In this document: positions 55,839 through 64,000 of the stretch, piece by piece
Position numbering within the stretch: the stretch's first letter is position 1
How the letters are laid out: the number at the start of each line of letters is the position of its first letter
Assembly (NCBI GenBank): GCA_026214975.1
Contig: JAOBSW010000955.1
Coordinates: 434,001 to 498,000 of the forward strand
Length of the DNA: 64,000 bases
Reading direction: 5' to 3'
Origin: Gentiana macrophylla
Lineage: Eukaryota; Streptophyta; Magnoliopsida; Gentianales; Gentianaceae
Translations under genes and position numbers: made by a program
Notes under the pieces: generated by a model
What the model saw: the letters and a program-made list of their open reading frames with translations, nothing else
The model's database searches: none
What the model was told of the DNA's origin: nothing

Positions 55839-56526
55839 CAATCTGAACAAATGGATTGAGGGTAGTATTTATAGGGGTGACGGACCGCGCGTGCGGCCCT
55901 TCCAGCGCGCGTGCGGTGCTACTGATCTGATTCCTTTGTCGACTCACTGTGCTTGAAATGATGAAGATTCGGCCCGTGCCGGTTTTCCCGGTTCGTGCCG
56001 AACTGTCAAAATATCAGCTGTTTGGTAAAATGAGTTGTAGACCTCCGATTGATGTGATTCAAAGTGCGTTGAAAAGAACATTTGAAGATCTAAAACTTTC
56101 ATGCAGAACTCTTCCCCAGAAAATGCCTTTAAGTTGGGTCAAATGTCCGTCGAAGATTTTTTACGGTAGAAGCACTAAGGAAAATTGATCCGTTTGAACT
56201 CGTTAGCTTATGGCACCTTCTTCTATTCCTCAAAAGATATGTTTTTTGCCTAAAAACATGTCGTCACTTGGGACCTTGGTAAACCTATAATCCTGCAATA
56301 AATTACCAAAATACCAAGCGTAAATCCGACACGACACTCCGGTTACTAAACCGGTACAAAACTTATAAAAAAACTTATAAAAATACGATAATTTATATAA
56401 TAATACTACTTAAACATTTGGATAAAACATAGTAATTATGACTTGAATTGATACATAATTGCTCAAAACGGTATCAGAAATGGGGGTGAAATGTTATAAT
56501 AATGAATGTTAATTTATCTCTCATCA
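54323..56526 (-). repeat. 3' LTR of E7 (2204 bp) with long (TA)n tracts
   Basis: The plus strand starts tgacggac and ends ctcatca. (TA)n tracts lie at about 54550-54580, 55146-55200, 55381-55452, 55622-55702, 55749-55763 and 55785-55832, with a (GA)n run at 55764-55783. A segment of about 180 bp plus a TA tract is present twice (55201-55380, 55453-55620) where the other LTR has it once. The minus-strand TATA box is at 55875-55864. Words CCGCGCGTGCGG (55885-55896) and relatives lie just upstream of it. Confidence 0.9.
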
Positions 56527-56579
56527 CAACCCCCCACTTAGCTGTTAATTTATCTCTCATCACAACCCCCCACTTAGCT
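56508..56579 (-). repeat. 36-bp direct duplication across the LTR/purine-tract junction of E7
   Basis: Units 56508-56543 and 56544-56579 are identical. Each contains the LTR end ctctcatca followed by caaccccccacttagct, which on the minus strand is the purine tract AAGTGGGGGGTTG. There are thus two tracts and two potential LTR edges. Confidence 0.9.
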
Positions 56580-58190
56580 TTTGGTCGTCCTAAGCAAAAC
56601 AAGCGATAAAACAAATTGAATGAGAGATAAATTCATGAAGATATAAGATATAAGGGACAACCGAGATAATACAACCATTAGAATTACAACTGAGGCTTTA
56701 ACCTTAATACAAATGTATAGCAGTGTGTGTGTGACAAGCCTTTTCAATTTCCACTATCCTCTCTTGAATAATTCAAGGAAAGCACAAGTATCCATTCAGA
56801 CGAGTCTAATGACTTTCCTAGGTATAAAGCGATATGATTCCACACAAAGTTCTCCCGTTTACTTATTAGGATAATCCCTAATGCATATCATTCAGTTTAT
56901 ACTGGGGATAGTCAGAAGATAACTAAGTTTTCACCCATGCTTAATTCATTCCCAGGAATAGGATGTTTTGTGATAACACCCTAGCTGGACTTAATTTCAC
57001 ATATGTAGCATATGCCTTTATTCCCAGCAATAGGATGTTTCGTGATAACACCCTAGCTGGACTACTATCATCAGGCATTCAGGAGCTTTTAATCCTCATA
57101 GTGGTATAGGACGTTTCGTGATAACGCCCTACCGCACTCAAATCATTGGTAGCTACATCCGACATATAAATAGTTCATCTTAGTTTGGTATTCTTCCTTT
57201 CATTGCATTTTCTGAATAAACTTAACTTATATCCTTCCTATCACATTCAAACCTTCAGATATTCACAGTACACGTTCAAAAGTTAGGTACTAAGTTACTG
57301 CTATTATCTCTAAGAAAAACCACTAGGATACTGAATGGATACAGTTTAAAATTTTCGCTTTAATATCAAAGGCTTACGTGAAAGAATTCATGTTACACAA
57401 ATAAATTTGGGGTTAAAATGCACTTACGGTTCACGTTGGTTATACACATCCAAATTGATCATTACATCTTCAAATCCATGAAATATATGTCTTGTACAAT
57501 TTATTTTAATCAACTAAATAATGTTCGAAAAAAATCAAAAACTAAGGGATTTATTGATACAAAATAAGCATCAATGCCATTGCTAGACCAACCACGACTC
57601 CACTCCCCAATTACGAACTTACATTGTCCCCAATGTAAAGTGAGTGTAAAAAAAGTTGTTGGGAAAGCAATGGTGCACTAAAACAAGTCAAAACAAATAC
57701 TGGGATGATAAAAAAAAGGGTGGGTGGGTGGGTCAAAGTTATGACCGTTGTGTGTGCAAATAAAATAAAAGTGTGTGGAGTGTGACAGTGTAGTGACAGA
57801 AGGTAGATAAACACACCACATAAACTTTTATTGGTTTAAAACACACAATATTCCATAGTAGTTGAACTAATACATGTCACACATTATTTGAAATTCAAAA
57901 CAGACTAGATCATTATATGAAATGTGTGAAAAAGTATTAACTCTGAGTCTTTTATACCTAGATCCTCAAGGGTTATTTCAAATCGTTCTATCAACCTTAG
58001 TCCAAGAAATGATGCATTTGAATTTTCTCTTTGCTTTCTCTCGGGATTTTCGGATAACCACCTAATCGTTCCCGTTTTAATGACATTCAAACATTCATCC
58101 TGAGACTTGGTGAAACAAAATGAAAATCAATCCGAAGTATTGGCAAAGTATCATCCAAAGTATGAGTAATTATTATATTTAACATTTTTA
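56580..58190 (-). other. Non-coding 3' half of E7 interior
   Basis: No gene is seen. A motif ataggatgttttgtgataac with ccctagctggact recurs at about 56957, 57029 and 57105. A g-rich run (gggtgggtgggtgggtc, 57719-57734) lies downstream. The remainder is AT-rich without structure that I can name. Confidence 0.6.
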
Positions 58191-58238
58191 CGGGTTTGCC
58201 TCCGGTAGCGCTTTTGGTTAACGTCGTTTGCTCGACAC
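58191..58238 (-). other. Conserved Athila post-pol box of E7
   Basis: The minus strand reads GTGTCGAGCAAACGACGTTA, then AAAAGCGCTACCGGAGGCAA. It matches the box of E6 at 50825-50868 in both halves. In E7 it lies about 200 bp after the end of the deleted coding region, so the internal deletion removed pol but kept the box. Confidence 0.6.
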
Positions 58239-58438
58239 TTAAACAACCATAATGATGATGATTAACTAATATAATATACTAAACAAAATGGATTACCTCT
58301 AACAATTACTCACCAAAGCATGTAACAATTAAGCACACGATCAATCGAAAATAAATGCTTAAGGAATAATTAAAAAGATAGTACCCGTGATTTTACTATA
58401 TTTATAGTCTATAGCTAGACTTTATCTTGCTTCGGATT

Positions 58439-59014
58439 TTAATGCACTAGTGGTGGGTCATCCTCACGCACCGCATCCGTCTTTCTTATCAATACTGGTC
58501 TCCAACATATGTTAGACGAATGCCGTCGAATCCAACGGTTCTTGACCTTTTCCTTTGATTTTCGAGCTTTCGGTTTGTGAGCCTTCACTTTATTTCTAGA
58601 GTCATCTTCTTCAATTACCTGTGCGTTAGTACGATCCACAACAAGGGGACACAAAGTGTTCACACAAGAACTAGATTCTAATGTAGTGCATGGATATTTC
58701 AATGAATTGTAAATGTTGAAGACAACGCGCTCATTATTCACTGCCAAACTAAGCTCTCCCTTAAAAACATCGATGAAAGGGATATTAATAGTTATGTGCC
58801 GAAAAGTGTCAAGAAAACGTGCATACTTCTTATCCAACTTCATCTTTTTTATTTCCTTTTTCGGGGAATAGGGAAGTAATTCAAGATCAATTAAAGCAGG
58901 GTTAGAATGTATACCTCCCTTACCCTTATCGTTAGACGAAGATGGTAAAGATTCCTTGAATGTTTGTGCATGTGGAGGACACTGTGTGTCATCATTGATA
59001 CACTTCTTCTTCAA
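58439..59014 (-). pseudogene. gag/protease-end fusion left by internal deletion of E7
   Basis: The frame is open for 191 codons. The first part has LPYSPKKEIKKMKLDKKYAR and FLDTFRHITINIPFIDVF, the Athila Gag end. It then passes directly into KGELSLAVNNERVVFNIYNS, which normally follows the protease active site. The DSGA motif is therefore missing. The remainder is basic (KVKAHKPKARKSKEKVKNRW). It cannot encode protease activity; whether the fused protein is made is unknown. Confidence 0.75.
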
Positions 59015-59532
59015 AATATACCTTTGGATATGGTGCTACCCTATCGATTGAACCGAGGTGAATTTGGGTTGAGCCGGATAAGGTTCGGTTTGAATTGGCC
59101 CTTTCAAACTTGATTCCTTTTAAACTGCTCATTGAACAAGGTCCTACCCATTCTTGGATTTTTCAATATTTTAGGAACCTTGACCCATTCCTCATCCTTA
59201 CTCTCGTGGCCATTTTCTTATTTCGATTTGAAGATGATCCTTGGTCGATTTCTGGATCGATATGACCTCGTTTACTCTCTGCTCTTAACTGCCTTTCGTA
59301 AGTGTTTATGTCAGGCTTATAAGGTGTGAGTGGGGCCTTACCACTTCTGGTCATCAACTATCTAAAATAGAAAATGCTAGAATTTTGTAGAAGAAGAAAA
59401 TTGGTAACTAAAAGAAGGTAGGTACCAACGGAAAATAAAAAAGAAATGTGATATGAAGAGTGTTGACTTATCCTCGAGAATTTTGAGCTAATACAAGTAG
59501 AAACCATTCGAACACAATGAATTAGCGTCGTT
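59015..59532 (-). pseudogene. gag fragments and leader of E7
   Basis: The stretch at 59357-59163 has MMTRSGKAPLTPYKPDINTY, a conserved Athila Gag motif (MTRSGK), followed by damaged frames to 59015. Most of the capsid part of gag is deleted. 59358-59532 is leader without coding signal. Confidence 0.65.
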
Positions 59533-59550
59533 TCCCCGGCAACGGCGCCA
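59533..59550 (-). promoter_or_regulatory. Primer-binding site of E7 (tRNA-Asp)
   Basis: The plus strand reads tccccggcaacggcgcca, an 18-base match to the 3' end of tRNA-Asp, seven bases (gaaaagc) from the LTR edge. Confidence 0.92.
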
Positions 59551-59557
59551 GAAAAGC

Positions 59558-60461
59558 TGACGGACATTTTCTAGGCTATACAATCCTTACCGGCAGTGTA
59601 CCGGGTCAAATTGTAGTTCTAGTATGGTGACTCAGGTCGTATCCTCAGGGAAATTAAAATCTAATTCAAAGTATGGTTAAACACCAAGAAGCTATTATTA
59701 ACTCGATATAAGTCGCAGTTTTTACTTTTTTCTCTGGTTAAATTATGTTAGTAGTTAGATGTTAGTAAAACAGTAAATAAATACTAATATATATATATAT
59801 ATATATATAGATATACTAATATAATATATAGATATATAGTTAACAATATAATAAATACTAATATATATATATATATATAGAAACTAGCCAAGATGATGTT
59901 ATTAAACCATGATCTCTTTTTAGTTAATGAATAAGACAGATCTTCCTTTATTCAAGGTGTAAATTATATATAAACCGGTGTACTCTAAGCTCAACAATTC
60001 CTCCTCACACGAAAGCGTATGAAATTGTCATATGTACAGTCCTCTGTCTAATGTCATCCTCAAGCTCGGTCACTCCGTTTTGTCATACGGCCGGTATTTT
60101 GAGTATTGCTCAATTAAACAGGTGATTTCAACGTGATAATATCTTCAGTCCAATTTTCAATAATATTTGTTTTTCTAGGACAAATCTGCCACCGGGTAGG
60201 AAATAGGATTTCGTTGATCAGACGGCCATTTTACCCCGGTTTTTCTATCCGTGATCTCGTATCCTAACTTCTCTGGTCAGTTCATCATTAGGTTACACTT
60301 CCGTTATATTGATTAATTACGTCAATATTAACATGCCATTAAGTTCAAATAGAAAGAGATTCATAATAAGCGATTTTAATCATTTTACCATAGTCGATCA
60401 TCCATTTTACCAAAAAAGATTAAAATAGTTCAATTACATATCTTGGCTAATATTACTAATA

Positions 60462-60529
<68 letters not shown>

Positions 60530-60708
60530 AATAATAAACATAATAACATTAGAAAATTACCGATTTCAATCTTTGAATCGGGGTTGTATCCACGGATATA
60601 GCATAACAAAACTTTGAAATCAACAATCTTGATAATTATTCGACATTACAACGATCTTATAACTACTTTATTTATATATATAAACATATACATAAATATA
60701 TATATATA

Positions 60709-60757
<49 letters not shown>

Positions 60758-60844
60758 TCTACCTCTTTTCTTTTATTTTTTTTATGTTTTGGGCCCATAT
60801 ATATATATATTTAAAATAAAAAAAAAAATAAAAGAAAAAAGAAA

Positions 60845-60897
<53 letters not shown>

Positions 60898-61581
60898 TGG
60901 GGCAATCTGAACAAATCGGTGAGGGGAGTATTTATAGGGGTGACGGACCCGCGCGTGCGCCCTTTCCCGGCGCATGCCGGTGCTACAGTGCAGAGTCCTT
61001 TGTCAGACTCCTATGTGCTTGAAATGATGAAGATTCCGGCCCGTGCCGGTTTTTTCCGGTTCGTGCCGAACTGTCAAAATATCAGCTGTTTGGTAAAATG
61101 AGTTTTAGACCTCTGATTGACGTGATTCAAAGTGCGATGAAAAGCTCATTTGATGATCTAAAACTTTCATGAAGAACTCTTCCCCAGAAAATGCCTTTAA
61201 GTTGGGTCAAATGTCCGTCGAAGATTTTTTACGGTAGAAGCACTAAGGACAATTGATCCGTTTGAACTCGTTAGCTTATGGCACCTTCTTCTATTCCTCA
61301 AAAGATATGTTTTTGGCCTCAAAACGTGTCGTCACTTGGGATCTTGGTAAACCTATAATCCTGCAATAAATTACCAAAATACCAAGCGTAAATCCGACAC
61401 GACACTTCGGTTACTAAACCTGTACAAAACTTATAAAAATACGATAATTTATATAATAATACTACTTAAACATTTGGATAAACTTAGTAATTATGACTTG
61501 AATTGATACATAATTTCTCAAAACGGTATCAGAAATGGGGGTGAAATGTTATAATAATGAATGTTAATTTATCTCTCATCA
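59558..61581 (-). repeat. 5' LTR of E7 (2024 bp) with (TA)n tracts
   Basis: The plus strand starts tgacggac and ends ctcatca. TA tracts lie at about 59789-59808, 60467-60519, 60700-60755, 60799-60810 and 60847-60894. A segment of about 70 bp (about 60175-60248) is absent from the left LTR, with tttttct at both of its edges. The minus-strand TATA box is at 60937-60928, with gcgcgtgcg words just upstream (60950-60960) and cggttcgtgccg near 61058. Confidence 0.92.
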
Positions 61582-61586
61582 CCATT
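61582..61586. repeat. Target-site duplication ccatt of E7 (partner 54318-54322)
   Basis: The same five bases flank E7 on both sides and join two halves of one LTR-like sequence (53869-54322 and 61582-62012). Confidence 0.9.
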
Positions 61587-62012
61587 ATCCTGATTGTTTA
61601 ACTTTGGGCCTAGCCCATTTATGGGTAACCCGGCCCAGTGGGCCCACCTATCATCATAAGTCCCCCAAGACTAGGGTGGACTGCTTCACAGTTGCCCTAA
61701 TCTGAAACATTTTGCCTTCCGTCATTATTGTATCGTGAAACGAGGCCAATGTACAGCTGTTCATTATTATAACTGTGGATTGAACCCCTGTGTCGCTTCA
61801 CTTCTTGTCACATAACTCCTCTCTTGTCAAACAACTCGTCCATTTCAGACCTTTGGAGTCGCATCTCAGTAAGTGCAAGTAAGTCCCTTTCTCCATTGTT
61901 CTTCTACTTCGTTTTGAATCTTCATTTCGTTCATGAGTCTGAGAGTAAATACTGCCTCTAGCGGTTCTGTAGAAAGGTTGTTTCAGTTTCCAGAAAAAAT
62001 TTCGATTGCAGT
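61582..62012 (-). repeat. LTR fragment on the minus strand, right of E7
   Basis: It continues the sequence at 53869-54322. It has gggcc-rich words (gggcctagccc, 61608-61618; cggcccagtgggccc, 61631-61645), like the fragment at 21481-21560. There is no coding signal and no clear LTR end. Confidence 0.45.
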
Positions 62013-64000
62013 TGTAACACCCCGATTTTTACGAAAAGGGCAATTTTGTCTTTTAATGATAATTAGGGTTTTATGATTTTATTTAATTAAAAGGATTAAA
62101 TAAAGGAATAAGAAATTAGAATAAAAGGAAATATTTTGATTGGCCGTCGTAAACGGGAATTAAAGGTGTCGGGGTATTTAAACGGGAAAATAGAATTAAC
62201 CCTCACTTCTCTTCAGTTCTGTTTTTTTTTTCTTTCTTACGCGCTGAGACAGAGAGGGCGCCTATTCCATCAAAGGCTCACCCTAGGTCGGATTTTTGGT
62301 GTGTGATCCGTGGCTCGTTTGTGCATACGGCAGTAGAAGAAAAGGTTCGGTGGATCGCGGTGATTCTCCCGATACAAACGTTTTGTGATTTCGTTCCGGT
62401 GAGTTTTCATCTTCTTTGGTTTAGGACTTGATGAATAGCATCAAGGTGCTGTTTTACTGCTGTTTTGACATCGTAGGAAGGTCCTAAGGTCTGGTTGATT
62501 GTATAGGCTAAAGGATTAAGGCTTGTTGGTGCTTCGAGGGCTTGGAATCGTAGAACCACGCAATCAAAAGGTAACGTGGCTAGACTTCGTACTATTTTAG
62601 GGGCCCAATCAGTGAATTGGAGTTTTGTATGTTTATTTGTTGTTTTACTGCTGTTTGGTGTATAAAAGTTGGAGCTTGAATTGGTTTTGGGGTGGAAATC
62701 GTACAGGGTTGTTATGCAGTTTTCGTGCAGGATTTTGGGGCCATCCGTACGGATAGAAGGCTTATCCATATGGATAAGTCACTGGTTTGGAGTGTTGGTG
62801 ATACTGTGAATTATCCGGATGGTAGGGGCATTTATCCGTACGGATAGACTAGTCATCCGTACGGATAACCTAACCATCCGTACGGATAAGGGTCTGGTTG
62901 GGCAAATGTTGGTTTGAGCTGTTTTGTGGTGTCAGCTCATGTCCGGGCTTTATAATCTGATCTTTAATCTTGAACTAAGTCTTGAAGGGAGTTCCCACGC
63001 GCATAGAACCCAACCTTATGGAGTTTTCACTAACCGTGATCGTTCGTAGGGGGCCGTGCGGAGAGCCTTGACGGAATTAGTGCTTTGACAGCTAGTGTTC
63101 GTCATTGTCTGTGTATGTGCTAGGAGGTTAGAGTCTAGTGGTCTAGGACCTTGAGTACATGATAGGGGCCTTTTATGTGAACGAACTAAGTGGCTAGTTA
63201 AACGCTTAATAAACTACATACGTGTTAGCTAAATGATTAAATGCTTTGGGAGGCTTACGTAAGGCACATTTATACTCCGTCGATGTGTATATGGCCTGAT
63301 GTGATGTGTGCCTCTGTAGTCATCCGGAGATCCATGAGAGTACATGCACAGGTCAATGCACTATCGAACACAAGTTGTTCGTACTACTGGAGACGCAATT
63401 CTAGTAGGTTGTAATCGTAACCGGTGCGCGTAATTACCGGTCGTATGTGTCCTTGCCAACCTTAGCATGACAAATAGCGAGCTAAGCTTGAAACCCTAGG
63501 GAACTCATGTTGTGCCATGAATGCAATGTGATAGGTAGCTAGGTTAATAACGGAAAAGCTAATAAAAGAGGGCGACACCTTTTTACTGGTTGAGTAGCTA
63601 CAATAGCGTGGAACCTATTCATGTTACTTGAGTACCTTGTACTCACCCGTTATTTCTCTGTGTTTTGTCCCTTCTTTCTTTTAGATGAGTATCCGGAGGA
63701 TGACAAGACGGCTGAGGGTTATCCGGAGGACGAGGAATGAGCGGGGGCTATGCTTGGAGCCCAGTGTTTCTTTCTAGTTTTGTTATCTTTCCTTTTAATT
63801 TATTTTTATTAAGGGAGCTCCGAGGGTGTTGTACTTTAAGATTTGGATGATGTTCTTTGGATGTTTAGTTTCTCTTTTGATTCGGGTTTTAGTAGAACAA
63901 TATTTTTAACTTTGGTTCGGTTTTTGGGAGACGTTTTGTTTGTTTTGTTTTGATTTTAATTTCCGAGTTATCTTTTAGCTTCTGCGTCGTTTAGTATCTC
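62013..64000 (+). repeat. E8: start of a TGTAACACCCC-type LTR, cut by window edge
   Basis: It begins tgtaacaccccgatttttac, a start common among plant gypsy LTRs. A TATA-like ggtatttaaac is at 62173-62183, followed by a pyrimidine-rich stretch (62210-62240). A palindromic word cluster lies at 62743-62887. A short acidic coding-like stretch with a doubled tatccggaggac/tg motif is at 63691-63734. No CA end, PBS or second copy is visible, so length and class are uncertain. I see no gene. Confidence 0.5.
62743..62887 (+). repeat. Cluster of perfect palindromes around ATCCGTACGGAT
   Basis: Perfect copies are atccgtacggat (62743-62754), tatccgtacggata (62833-62846), and atccgtacggat at 62855-62866 and 62876-62887. 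Between them lie cttatccatatggataag (62761-62778, an 18-base perfect palindrome with a changed core) and atccggat (62813-62820). Confidence 0.85.

Larger units (their letters stand above)
54323..61581 (-). mobile_element. E7: internally deleted, non-autonomous Athila derivative
   Basis: LTRs lie at 54323-56526 (3') and 59558-61581 (5'), with a tRNA-Asp PBS at 59550-59533, a purine tract next to the left LTR, and the duplication ccatt at 54318-54322 and 61582-61586. The 3-kb interior keeps gag fragments and a small piece from the protease end, then the post-pol box. RT, RNase H and integrase are absent. It would depend on another Athila element. Confidence 0.92.

Noticed and set aside
55584..55947. 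Open frames encoding long Tyr-Ile repeats (also 60614-61022)
   Set aside because: They are translations of (TA)n tracts inside the E7 LTRs, not genes.
57719..57734. G-quadruplex candidate gggtgggtgggtgggtc
   Set aside because: It is a possible structure, but a single short run in decayed non-coding DNA; nothing around it supports a role.
62407..62769. 120-codon minus-strand ORF in E8
   Set aside because: It lies inside an LTR and overlaps the palindrome cluster; there is no recognisable domain.
62743..62887. CRISPR-like array
   Set aside because: The repeats are palindromes of 12-18 bp with irregular spacing in plant LTR DNA; there are no equal spacers and no cas genes.

Overview
This window looks like nuclear, heterochromatic DNA of a flowering plant, most likely a eudicot, although I cannot name the species. 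I see no host gene, tRNA gene, rRNA gene or CRISPR array. Nearly every base belongs to LTR retrotransposons nested inside one another. The plant assignment rests on Athila-type Ty3/gypsy elements with primer-binding sites matching the 3' end of plant tRNA-Asp, SIRE-type Ty1/copia elements with initiator-Met primer sites and an extra 3' ORF, a large non-coding LTR element (LARD), and long (TA)n tracts.

Left block (1-21361). E2 is a minus-strand Athila element with its 5' LTR at 19743-21361. Its gag has been split twice. A plus-strand LARD (9471-18627; two 1.87-kb LTRs, 5-bp target duplication gacac) sits inside gag. A second minus-strand Athila, E1 (1-8453, running off the left edge), sits further downstream in the same gene.

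Middle block (21362-49500). A minus-strand LTR fragment (21362-21662) is followed by E5, a plus-strand Athila with integrase at 21663-22929 and its 3' LTR from 48682. E5 is split by E3, a minus-strand SIRE-type copia element (23446-47731, duplication gatct). E3 carries in its own 5' LTR, 8 bp from the outer end, a plus-strand SIRE-type element E4 (33962-47718, duplication aatgt). The 3' LTR of E5 also holds a 392-bp MITE (48850-49241).

Right block (49500-64000). This holds the remains of another plus-strand Athila (E6: integrase, conserved post-pol box, candidate intron, env-like ORF), an LTR plus PBS of an unassigned element (52600-53159), and E7 (54323-61581, duplication ccatt), an internally deleted minus-strand Athila derivative with TA-rich LTRs. 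The window ends in the beginning of a TGTAACACCCC-type LTR (E8).

In each autonomous element the expected gene order is seen: gag-PR-RT-RNaseH-INT for Athila, and gag-PR-INT-RT-RNaseH plus an extra ORF for SIRE. All copies carry stops or frameshifts. Some breaks may be assembly errors, because LTR pairs differ in patches concentrated at CAG/CTG sites.

The most unusual signal is that at least six element families each carry their own short palindromic or near-palindromic word. It is repeated several times next to the LTR promoter and, in some, again in the leader or the pol-env spacer. The LTRs of E2 and E5 align with each other yet carry different words at the same position. A second signal is a conserved non-coding box just after the pol stop codon in three Athila-type elements.
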